From positions 1-64,000 of the forward strand of contig JAZNTV010000002.1 of assembly GCA_045591985.1 (NCBI GenBank): DNA of 64,000 nt, in the 5' to 3' direction. The notes under the pieces are model-generated. The model made no database searches. It had not been told where the DNA came from and was given only the letters and a program-made list of their open reading frames with translations. Below, piece by piece: positions 1-7,180 of this stretch (position 1 is the stretch's first letter; every line of letters starts with the position of its first letter). The translations under genes were made by a program, and so were the position numbers. The DNA is from SIG588 sp045591985. GTDB taxonomy: Bacteria > Bacillota > Clostridia > Oscillospirales > Acutalibacteraceae.

Positions 1-666
1 GAAATTGAGAAAAAAAACCCGCCCGCCCCACATCCGGGTCCTGCCGTCTTTATCGTGCGCGTAAATCATATCGATCCCGCGTTGCAGGGTCGCGGCATCG
101 ATCGCGCCGGTAGCATGGGCAATCAAATTGCCGTTTGCATCGATAAAATAGGTGGTAGGCAAGGAATACACACCGTAGACCGTTGCGGCATCGGCGTCCG
201 TATCATACAACACGGGAAAGGTATAGCCTTTGCTCGCGATGAAATCTTTGGCGGTGTCGAGCGTTTCGCGCCCGCTTGTCATATTCACCATCAAGAACTG
301 TACTTCATCGCCCAGTTCCTGGTATTTCTCGTGAAAATCGGGCATTTCGCTCTGACACGGGCCGCACCAACTCGCCCAGAAATTGAGCACGATGGGTTTG
401 CCCATATAATCGGACAGTTTCACCGCCTCGCCCGGCGTGGTATACGCCGTAAAATCGGGGGCCGGATTGGTGTGCGCGTGCGCCGTGGTCGTCGTACTGT
501 CATCGGCGGTGGCGGTCGTGCCGCCTGCCGTCGTAGCAGCGCCACCGTCCAACTGCAATTGATCGGGGGCAACGGCCCCGCCCAAGCGATCGTAGAGTAT
601 GGCCGCCCCCGCGATCAGCACCACCAACACAAGCACCAGTATCAGCAAGCCCTTTTTCTTTTCCAT
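1..666 (-). CDS. TlpA/ResA-like membrane-anchored thioredoxin (partial, 3' end outside window)
   Basis: Thiol-disulfide oxidoreductase expected to act outside the membrane on secreted or haem-related proteins. Residues 7-26 form one hydrophobic anchor with no lipobox Cys, followed by an Ala/Thr-rich linker to about residue 68 and then a thioredoxin fold with WASWCGPC (Cys100 and Cys103) and the cis-Pro segment SLPTTYF. The ATG at 666 is preceded by AAGGGGGTAG. It begins 12 bases after the ccdA stop, so the two are probably one operon and CcdA would supply its electrons. The frame is still open at base 1, so the C terminus is not seen; the last residues (RTRMWGGRVFF) are unlike a thioredoxin end and may be a short tail. 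Family sure, substrate unknown. Confidence 0.9.
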   Translation of the reverse strand, partial: MEKKKGLLILVLVLVVLIAGAAILYDRLGGAVAPDQLQLDGGAATTAGGTTATADDSTTTTAHAHTNPAPDFTAYTTPGEAVKLSDYMGKPIVLNFWASWCGPCQSEMPDFHEKYQELGDEVQFLMVNMTSGRETLDTAKDFIASKGYTFPVLYDTDADAATVYGVYSLPTTYFIDANGNLIAHATGAIDAATLQRGIDMIYAHDKDGRTRMWGGRVFFLNF

Positions 667-678
667 AAATCTACCCCC

Positions 679-1341
679 TTACCCCAACAACGCGAGCATA
701 CGCCCGAAAAGTCCCGTTGCCATCAACACACCAATCAAAACGAGCAGACCGCCGCTGAGCAAATTGATCACCTTGTAATTTCGCTTGATCCAACCAAACG
801 CCGATTTCAAATATTCGATCAATATCGCGCTGATAACAAACGGAATACCGAGTCCGAGCGAATACGCCAGCAACATCAACATCCCCTCCGCCATGTGGGC
901 TTGTTGGGAGGCCAGTGCCAACGCCGAACCTAAAAATGCGCCGACGCAGGGCGTCCACCCGACCGAAAAGGCCACTCCAAACAGGAGTGCCGAGAAAAAC
1001 CCCATGTTTTCGGTATTCACCCGCCATCTGTTACCGCGAAACAGAGAGAACCGGAACACGCCGAGAAAATGCAACCCAAAAAACACCACGACCAACCCCG
1101 CAACAAGATCTACCGCTGTGCGATATTCCTGCAAAAAGCCGCCGACTGTCCCCGCCAACGCCCCCATTGCCGTAAACACGGCCGTAAACCCCAGCACAAA
1201 ACCGAGCGCACACCGTATCGTCTTACCCGTGGTGCGCTCACCGCCGCCCGCAAAATAGGAAACGTAGATCGGCAACATCGGAAGTAGGCAGGGGGATATA
1301 AAGGTAATTATACCTTCCAAAAACGCAATGATATAGGTCAT
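679..1341 (-). CDS. ccdA: CcdA/DsbD-like cytochrome c biogenesis transmembrane protein
   Basis: Moves reducing equivalents from cytosolic thioredoxin across the membrane to an extracytoplasmic thiol protein, here most likely the TlpA-like product encoded just downstream. 220 aa, about six membrane segments, and the two family cysteines in SPCLLPMLP (Cys18) and WTPCVGA (Cys132). The ATG at 1341 was chosen over an upstream in-frame start because GAGGTGAC lies at the right distance and the protein then begins directly with the first helix. A promoter (TTGCCA, 17 bp, TATACT) lies just upstream, divergent from ychF. Confidence 0.92.
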   Translation of the reverse strand: MTYIIAFLEGIITFISPCLLPMLPIYVSYFAGGGERTTGKTIRCALGFVLGFTAVFTAMGALAGTVGGFLQEYRTAVDLVAGLVVVFFGLHFLGVFRFSLFRGNRWRVNTENMGFFSALLFGVAFSVGWTPCVGAFLGSALALASQQAHMAEGMLMLLAYSLGLGIPFVISAILIEYLKSAFGWIKRNYKVINLLSGGLLVLIGVLMATGLFGRMLALLG

Positions 1342-1359
1342 TTTTGTCACCTCGCTTTC

Positions 1360-1388
1360 AGTATATCGTTTTTTTGCAGGCTTGGCAA
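1360..1388 (-). promoter_or_regulatory. Sigma-A promoter of ccdA-tlpA
   Basis: On the minus strand, -35 TTGCCA (1388-1383), 17-bp spacer, -10 TATACT (1365-1360), ending about 20 bases before the ccdA ATG. Read directly; start site not tested. Confidence 0.75.
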
Positions 1389-1410
1389 GAGGTTTTCTTT
1401 TCTCTCCCCC

Positions 1411-1439
1411 TTGCAAAACGCGACAGTATACGCTATAAT
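1411..1439 (+). promoter_or_regulatory. Sigma-A promoter of ychF
   Basis: TTGCAA, 17-bp spacer, consensus TATAAT (1434-1439), about 35 bases before the ychF start and back to back with the ccdA promoter. Confidence 0.8.
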
Positions 1440-1473
1440 GAATCGGTAAATTGCTGTTTTAAGGAGTATATAT

Positions 1474-2568
1474 ATGAAACTGGGTATCGTCGGATTGCCG
1501 AACGTCGGCAAATCCACACTGTTTAACGCCATCACCAACGCGGGCGCGCAAAGCGCCAACTATCCTTTCTGCACCATCGACCCGAACGTGGGTGTGGTTG
1601 CCGTGCCGGACGAGCGTCTGGATCGCTTGGCCGAGATGTATAATCCCGTGAAGATCACCCCCGCCGTTATCGAATTTGTAGACATTGCGGGTCTCGTGAA
1701 AGGTGCCAGCCGCGGCGAAGGTCTCGGCAACAAGTTCCTGGCGAACATTCGCGAGGTGGACGCCATTGTGCATGTGGTGCGCTGTTTTGAGGATGACGAC
1801 ATCATTCACGTGGAAGGCAGTGTCGATCCCCTGCGCGATATCGAAACCATCAATCTGGAACTGATTTTTGCGGATATGGAGACGATGGAACGCCGTATCG
1901 ACCGCACCGCGAAAGCGCTGAAAGGCGACAAGACCCTGCAGGGTGAATACGAGTATCTGAAAACGGTGTTGGAAGGCCTTACCGACGGCAAACCCGCCCG
2001 TGCTCTCATCACCTCGCCCGAGGAAGAGGCGATCCTCGCTACCACGCCGCTTCTCACCGCCAAGCCGGTCATCTATGCCGCCAACTTAAGCGAAAGCGAC
2101 TTTACCGGCGGTTTGGAAGACAACCTGCTCTTTAAAAAAGTGCAGAATCTCGCCGCCGCCGAAAATGCGGAGGTGTTGCCCATCTGCGCCCAAATGGAAG
2201 CAGACATCGCGGATATGGACGCAGAAGAAAAGCAGCTGTTCTTGGAAGAACTCGGCCTTTCCCATTCGGGTCTGGATCGCTTGATTCAGGCGAGTTATCG
2301 CCTGCTCGGACTCATCTCCTACCTCACGGCAGGTCAACCCGAAGTGCGCGCATGGACCATCACCAACGGCACCAAAGCGCCGCAGGCAGCCGGCAAGATC
2401 CACACCGACTTCGAACGCGGCTTCATTCGCGCCGAAGTGATTGCATACGACGACTTGATGGCGTGCGGTTCGATGACCGCCGCCAAAGAAAAAGGGCTCG
2501 TCCGCTCGGAAGGCAAAGAGTACATCATGAAGGACGGCGACATTGTGCTGTTCCGTTTTAACGTGTAA
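1474..2568 (+). CDS. ychF: Redox-regulated ATPase/GTPase YchF (Obg family)
   Basis: Ribosome-associated P-loop protein of the Obg family; YchF/Ola1 members prefer ATP. 364 aa, the normal length. Seen: Walker A GLPNVGKST at residues 6-14, the switch region with DIAGLVKGAS near residue 69, and a C-terminal TGS domain from about residue 280 that ends in the typical KDGDIVLFRFNV. AAGGAG precedes the ATG. Monocistronic: its own promoter lies upstream and a hairpin terminator follows. Confidence 0.97.
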   Translation: MKLGIVGLPNVGKSTLFNAITNAGAQSANYPFCTIDPNVGVVAVPDERLDRLAEMYNPVKITPAVIEFVDIAGLVKGASRGEGLGNKFLANIREVDAIVHVVRCFEDDDIIHVEGSVDPLRDIETINLELIFADMETMERRIDRTAKALKGDKTLQGEYEYLKTVLEGLTDGKPARALITSPEEEAILATTPLLTAKPVIYAANLSESDFTGGLEDNLLFKKVQNLAAAENAEVLPICAQMEADIADMDAEEKQLFLEELGLSHSGLDRLIQASYRLLGLISYLTAGQPEVRAWTITNGTKAPQAAGKIHTDFERGFIRAEVIAYDDLMACGSMTAAKEKGLVRSEGKEYIMKDGDIVLFRFNV

Positions 2569-2574
2569 TTTTTA

Positions 2575-2606
2575 GGGGGTAGATTTTTGCATCTACCCCC
2601 TATTTT
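2575..2606 (+). terminator. Intrinsic terminator after ychF
   Basis: Perfect 10-bp stem GGGGGTAGAT / ATCTACCCCC with a 6-base loop, followed by TATTTT. The U tract is short, so some readthrough into the rhamnosidase gene is possible. Confidence 0.7.
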
Positions 2607-2621
2607 AAATGAGGTGATATC

Positions 2622-4718
2622 TTGTTTCATCCCGAAGCTCGCTGGATCGGCACCGACCGCGCAGATGTGCCCGTCATTCGTCGCCGTTTCCATCTAAATT
2701 CGACCGAAAGTGCCACCCTAACCATTACAGGGCTCGGCTACTTTGAGGCGCGCCTCAACGGCACGCCCGTGACCGACGCGCGTTTTTTACCGTTCGTGAC
2801 CGATTACGAGCCGCGCGATCTTTCCAAACTACAATATCCGTTGCACGACATCACCACCCATCGGGTGTTTTATCACACCTTTGACGTAGCGGCGCTGTTG
2901 CACGAAGGAGAAAACGAGCTCACCGTCGCACTTGCTCCCGGCTTTTACCGTCAACACGAAAAGCGGGAGGAGGGCGATTGCACTTTCAGCGACGTGCTGA
3001 AGACCATCTATACTCTTACAGCGGGGGATTGTACCATCTATTCCGACGGCAGTGAAACGTGGGAAGAGAGCGCGATACGCTACTGCAACCTGTTTCACGG
3101 CGAGGTGATCGACCCCGCTGCCGTCACAGGTGCGCGATACCCCGTGGACATTGCAGACGCCCCCGAAACCACCCTTTGCCCCGCCGTCGGCACACCCGAC
3201 CGTGTGATCCGCACCGTCACCCCCAAAAAACTGCACACCGTCAACGGGCGTACCGTGTGGGACGTGGGCGAAAACATCAGCGGTGTGGTGCGGATCGCCA
3301 CCCACGCGTCGGCGGGCGAACGCATCACTCTGCGCTTTGCCGAAAACCTATCCCCCGAAGGTGAACTGGATTTCCACTCGACGGGTTGGTTCTGCCTTTC
3401 GGCAAAGGGAATCAAGCAGATCATGCAGGATATCTTCGTCAGCGACGGCACCGCCCGTACGTTTGAACCGACCTTCGTGTGGCACGCCTTTCGCTACTTT
3501 GACGTGGAGGGAGACATCGACACCGCCGAAGTGTTGGTGATCCACAGCGACACCCCCGTGACAGCGACCTTTGAAGTGCCGCACGAGGGCATGACCTTCT
3601 TCTGCGACGCCTTTCTGCGCGCACAGCTGAACAACATGCACGGCAGTCTGCCTTCCGACTGTCCGCACCGCGAACGTCTGGGGTATACAGGCGACGGACA
3701 GGTGTGTGCCCCCGCTGCGATGATGACACTGGACGCCAAAGCGTTTTACGAAAAGTGGATCGGTGACATTCTCGACTGCCAGGACACCGTCGGCGGCCAC
3801 GTTCAACACACCGCTCCGCTGATGGGCGGTGGCGGCGGCCCCGGTGGTTGGGGGTGTGCGATCGTGTTGGTGCCGTGGGCGTATTACCGCCAATACGGCG
3901 ACGTCGATATGCTGCGCCGCTGTTTTAACCCGATGTGCCGCTGGATGGAGTATCTCGATACCCGTATGGAAAACGGCTTGATCGTGCGGGAAGAGGAGGG
4001 AGGCTGGTGTCTGGGTGACTGGGCGGTACAGCCGCTTCCCCCCGCGGCCTATGTAAACACTTGTTACTACATTCGTTGTATGCATTTACTCGAAAAAATA
4101 TCCCCCCTTGTTGGGAAATCGGCGATGGTTGCCGATTTCGCTGCCCGCCGCGTCGTAGCAGAAGAGGCCGTACGCCGTGAGTTCGCACCGGACGGCGACT
4201 TCCCTGTGGAGTACGGCGGCAGTGCCTTTGCCGTTTGGTGCGGTCTTGCGGGACGTGATCTCGCCGACAAAACGGCGGCATATTATGACGCGCTCGGCCA
4301 CTTTGACTCCGGTTTTTTAGCAACCGATCTTCTGTTTGAGATCCTGTTTGAATACGACCACGCCGACACCGTGCTAAAATTGCTGACGAGCGAAGACGCC
4401 GGCAGTTATCTCTATCAAAAGCGCCGCGGCGGCACCACTTTGTGGGAGCACTGGACGGGCGGTCATTCCCATGACCACCCGATGTACGGCGGCGGCGTGC
4501 GCACCCTCTTTACCCACCTGCTCGGCATGAAACAGCACCCCGATTCGGCGGGTTGGCAACATGTGATCATCGACCCGAAAGTTCCCGCCGATCTGCCGTG
4601 GGCGAAGGGCAGCATCGAAACACCCCTCGGCACCCTTTCGGTTTCGTGGGAGCAGACGGAATACGGGCTTGCTCTCACGGTCGATGCTCCCGAGGGGATG
4701 ACGGTCGAGGGTGTGTGA
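2622..4718 (+). CDS. GH78 alpha-L-rhamnosidase
   Basis: Removes terminal L-rhamnose from plant glycosides or pectin side chains by the inverting GH78 mechanism. 698 aa, shorter than many GH78 enzymes (about 850-1000) because the N-terminal part is one compact beta module before the (alpha/alpha)6 barrel. Seen: the family block DCPHRERLGYTGD near residues 346-358, carrying the acidic residues linked to catalysis, and TTLWEHW near residue 608 with the conserved Glu. No signal peptide, so probably cytosolic and acting on imported oligosaccharides. Start is TTG with GAGGTGAT in front; no ATG fits. The downstream phosphatase gene starts at its stop codon, so the two are coupled. No transporter is beside it. 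Confidence 0.9.
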   Translation: MFHPEARWIGTDRADVPVIRRRFHLNSTESATLTITGLGYFEARLNGTPVTDARFLPFVTDYEPRDLSKLQYPLHDITTHRVFYHTFDVAALLHEGENELTVALAPGFYRQHEKREEGDCTFSDVLKTIYTLTAGDCTIYSDGSETWEESAIRYCNLFHGEVIDPAAVTGARYPVDIADAPETTLCPAVGTPDRVIRTVTPKKLHTVNGRTVWDVGENISGVVRIATHASAGERITLRFAENLSPEGELDFHSTGWFCLSAKGIKQIMQDIFVSDGTARTFEPTFVWHAFRYFDVEGDIDTAEVLVIHSDTPVTATFEVPHEGMTFFCDAFLRAQLNNMHGSLPSDCPHRERLGYTGDGQVCAPAAMMTLDAKAFYEKWIGDILDCQDTVGGHVQHTAPLMGGGGGPGGWGCAIVLVPWAYYRQYGDVDMLRRCFNPMCRWMEYLDTRMENGLIVREEEGGWCLGDWAVQPLPPAAYVNTCYYIRCMHLLEKISPLVGKSAMVADFAARRVVAEEAVRREFAPDGDFPVEYGGSAFAVWCGLAGRDLADKTAAYYDALGHFDSGFLATDLLFEILFEYDHADTVLKLLTSEDAGSYLYQKRRGGTTLWEHWTGGHSHDHPMYGGGVRTLFTHLLGMKQHPDSAGWQHVIIDPKVPADLPWAKGSIETPLGTLSVSWEQTEYGLALTVDAPEGMTVEGV

Positions 4719-4719
4719 T

Positions 4720-5541
4720 ATGGGAAAATTCGAAGGGGTACTTTTTTGCACCGATCTGGACGGCACGCTGTATACGTCGAACAAAACCGTGTCTAAGCAA
4801 AACCTGGATGCTATCAACTATTTCAAGGCGGAAGGCGGGCTGTTTACCTTTATCACGGGACGTGTTCCCGCCACGTCACAATATATCTGCGACACCATCC
4901 GCCCCAACGCACCGTACGGGTGTCTGAACGGCGGCGGTATCTACGACGCCGAAAAGGGCCGCTATCTTTGGAACGCTTTTCTCCCTCGCGAAGTGATCGA
5001 ACTCGTGCGCGCCGTGGATACGCAACTGCCCGCGATCGGTATCCAATACAACACCGAAAAGCAGGTGTATTTTAACAAAGACAACCCCGCCATGGTGCAT
5101 TTTCGTGCGGTGACGGGACTGCCGTACGTTGCGTGTCCGTTTGAAGCGGTGGAAGAACCCGTTTTAAAGATCGTCTTTGCCCACGACGACGCGGAACAAA
5201 TTGCGGCGCTGATGCAACTGCTGAACGAACACCCGCTCGCATCCCGTGTGGATTTCATCCACGCGGAACGGCGACTCTACGAGATTCTGCCGAAAGGGGC
5301 AAGCAAGGGCAACCTGCTTTGTAAAATGGCAGAACTGCTTGGTGTTTCGGCAAAGAAAACGATTGCTGTGGGCGATTACTACAACGACGTTTCGATGATA
5401 CAGGCGGCAGGACTCGGTTTTGCGGTGTCCAACGCCGCCGACGATGTCAAAGCGGTTGCCGATCATGTGACCGTGAGCAACAACGAGCACGCCATTGCCG
5501 CCATCATCGACGGGCTGGATCGCGGGATATATACTCTGTAA
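4720..5541 (+). CDS. Cof-type HAD-IIB phosphatase
   Basis: Sugar-phosphate or flavin-phosphate phosphatase of the HAD Cof/YidA group; substrate cannot be told from sequence. 273 aa. Motif I is DLDGTLY near the N terminus, a Thr/Gly-Arg motif follows (FITGR), the large C2 cap lies in the middle, and motif IV is GDYYNDVSMI. The ATG at 4720 was chosen over a GTG at 4711 because GAGGG (4707-4711) sits at the right distance. The rhamnosidase stop overlaps the start region, giving translational coupling. A strong two-way terminator follows. Confidence 0.9.
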   Translation: MGKFEGVLFCTDLDGTLYTSNKTVSKQNLDAINYFKAEGGLFTFITGRVPATSQYICDTIRPNAPYGCLNGGGIYDAEKGRYLWNAFLPREVIELVRAVDTQLPAIGIQYNTEKQVYFNKDNPAMVHFRAVTGLPYVACPFEAVEEPVLKIVFAHDDAEQIAALMQLLNEHPLASRVDFIHAERRLYEILPKGASKGNLLCKMAELLGVSAKKTIAVGDYYNDVSMIQAAGLGFAVSNAADDVKAVADHVTVSNNEHAIAAIIDGLDRGIYTL

Positions 5542-5543
5542 CG

Positions 5544-5582
5544 AAAACGGACAGCGAATGGTTTCCATTCGCTGTCCGTTTT
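5544..5582. terminator. Bidirectional terminator between the Cof phosphatase and transaldolase genes
   Basis: 17-bp perfect stem (AAAACGGACAGCGAATG and its complement) with a 5-base loop and A/T runs on both sides, between two convergent genes. Confidence 0.9.
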
Positions 5583-5588
5583 TTACGT

Positions 5589-6242
5589 TTACTTGTTTTC
5601 GACCGTTTGCCAATCCGCCAAGAATTTTTCGATGCCCGCCGTGGTCAACGGATGGCCGATCATCCCTTCGATCACCTTCGCAGGAACGGTGGCAATGTCA
5701 CTGCCCGCGCGCGCCGCCTCCAGCACGTGGGTCGTGCTTCGGATGGACGCCGCAATGATCTCGGTCTTCATGCCGTAGGTCTTGAAGATCTCCGCAATGT
5801 CCTTGATGAGCGCAATGCCGTCCTGACCGATATCGTCCAGTCTGCCGACAAAGGGGCTGACGAAGGTCGCGCCCGCTCTGGCCGCGAGCAGTGCCTGCGC
5901 CGCAGAAAAGATCAGTGTCACGTTGGTCTTGATCCCCATCGCCGTGAGTCTTTTGGTTGCTTTCAACCCCTCGGCACACATCGGGATCTTAATGACCACG
6001 TTGGGGTTGTTGATCTTTTTATACAACTCCTGCGCCTCTTTCACCATTGCGTCCGCTTCAAGCGACACGACTTCCGCGCTGATCGGACCATCGACGATCG
6101 CGGTGATCTCGCGGATCACTTCCAAAAAGTCGCGCCCTTCGCGCGCGATCAACGACGGGTTCGTCGTAACACCGCAGATCACACCGAGATCGTTTGCACG
6201 GCGGATCTCGTCTACATTGGCCGTATCAATAAACAGTTTCAT
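5589..6242 (-). CDS. tal: Transaldolase / fructose-6-phosphate aldolase (TalC-FSA type)
   Basis: Small class I aldolase family. Most Gram-positive members are transaldolases of the non-oxidative pentose phosphate pathway; some are fructose-6-phosphate aldolases. 217 aa, as usual for the short subfamily. Seen: MKLFIDTANVDEIR at the start, GVTTNPSLI, VVIKIPM with the Schiff-base Lys, and SPFVGRLDDIG. The ATG at 6242 was chosen over upstream starts because the protein then begins exactly like its family and GGAGACAAAAG precedes it. With Rpe and the split transketolase elsewhere in the window it completes a pentose-to-hexose route, so transaldolase is preferred. Confidence 0.93.
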   Translation of the reverse strand: MKLFIDTANVDEIRRANDLGVICGVTTNPSLIAREGRDFLEVIREITAIVDGPISAEVVSLEADAMVKEAQELYKKINNPNVVIKIPMCAEGLKATKRLTAMGIKTNVTLIFSAAQALLAARAGATFVSPFVGRLDDIGQDGIALIKDIAEIFKTYGMKTEIIAASIRSTTHVLEAARAGSDIATVPAKVIEGMIGHPLTTAGIEKFLADWQTVENK

Positions 6243-6283
6243 TTTCTTTTGTCTCCTCATCACCGGATTTTTACCGCGGGTGC

Positions 6284-6311
6284 TTGACAGCACCTGAAAA
6301 AGCACTATAAT
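6284..6311 (+). promoter_or_regulatory. Sigma-A promoter of the DeoR-type regulator
   Basis: Consensus TTGACA (6284-6289), 16-bp spacer, consensus TATAAT (6306-6311). A 10-bp palindrome, GCGCATGCGC, lies just downstream near the start site and could be an operator; that is inference. Confidence 0.8.
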
Positions 6312-6405
6312 GAGTATAGCGCATGCGCGAATTTAACGCAATATACGGCGGCAAAACGGGCAAATACGCACTATTTTTCTTAAAACGAGCAAAAGGAGTG
6401 GAAAA

Positions 6406-7143
6406 ATGAGCATTTCCAAACGACAAGAACAGATTCTGGCGTTGCTGGAAGAACACGGTTTTATGAGCGTGGAACGGCTTTCACAGGTGACCTACACCTC
6501 GCCGTCGAGCATTCGGCGGGATCTCGCGCGATTGCAAAATCTCTATCTTATCCGTCGTACACACGGCGGTGCGTCGGTCTTTAAAGAACTCAATCACGCC
6601 GTCCCGCTCACCAGCCGTATGGAAAAGAACATCGCCGAAAAGCGCAAGATCGCCAAAACGGCATCCGCCCTCTTGCGGGACGGGCAGACGGTGATGCTGG
6701 ACGGCTCGTCTACGGCGGGATTTATGGTGCCGCACATTGCCAAGCATAAGGACATGGTGCTGTTTACCAACAATATGCAGACGGCGATCAACGCGGTCAA
6801 CTTCGGTATTCCGACCCACTGTATCGGCGGTGCGTCGGTCAACGGGTCGGCGGTATTGGGCGGTGAGCAGGCATACGACGTCGTCGTAAAGGTGTTTCCC
6901 GATATTCTGTTTTTCTCCTCCCAGTGCGTGGATCGCGAAGGATATATCTACGACCCCATCTTAGAGGAAAATCATATCCGTGAATTGATGCTGAAAAACG
7001 CGGCCTGCCGTGTGTTTTTGTGCGACGCCGAAAAGTTCGGCAAACGCTCACTCTACCGCCTCGGTTCGGTGGACGATATCGACGCGTGTGTGTTCGACCG
7101 TCCGATCCCCGACCTGCACACCAAAACGAAGGTGTTATACTAA
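6406..7143 (+). CDS. DeoR/GlpR-type transcriptional regulator
   Basis: Repressor-type regulator sensing a phosphorylated sugar. 245 aa. N-terminal winged helix (residues 5-58) with the DeoR signature SIRRDLARLQNLYLIRRTHGGA, then a sugar-phosphate isomerase-like sensor domain with DGSSTAGFM and NNMQTAINA. AAAGGAGTG precedes the ATG. Divergent from transaldolase, so control of that gene is plausible; the ligand cannot be named. Terminator follows. Confidence 0.92.
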   Translation: MSISKRQEQILALLEEHGFMSVERLSQVTYTSPSSIRRDLARLQNLYLIRRTHGGASVFKELNHAVPLTSRMEKNIAEKRKIAKTASALLRDGQTVMLDGSSTAGFMVPHIAKHKDMVLFTNNMQTAINAVNFGIPTHCIGGASVNGSAVLGGEQAYDVVVKVFPDILFFSSQCVDREGYIYDPILEENHIRELMLKNAACRVFLCDAEKFGKRSLYRLGSVDDIDACVFDRPIPDLHTKTKVLY

Positions 7144-7144
7144 C

Positions 7145-7179
7145 AAAAAAATCGCTGTTCGGTTGAACAGCGATTTTTT
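7145..7179. terminator. Bidirectional terminator between deoR-type gene and GH116 gene
   Basis: 15-bp stem ending in GCTGTTC / GAACAGC with a GGTT loop and A6/T6 flanks, placed between two convergent stop codons. Confidence 0.92.
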
Positions 7180-7180
7180 G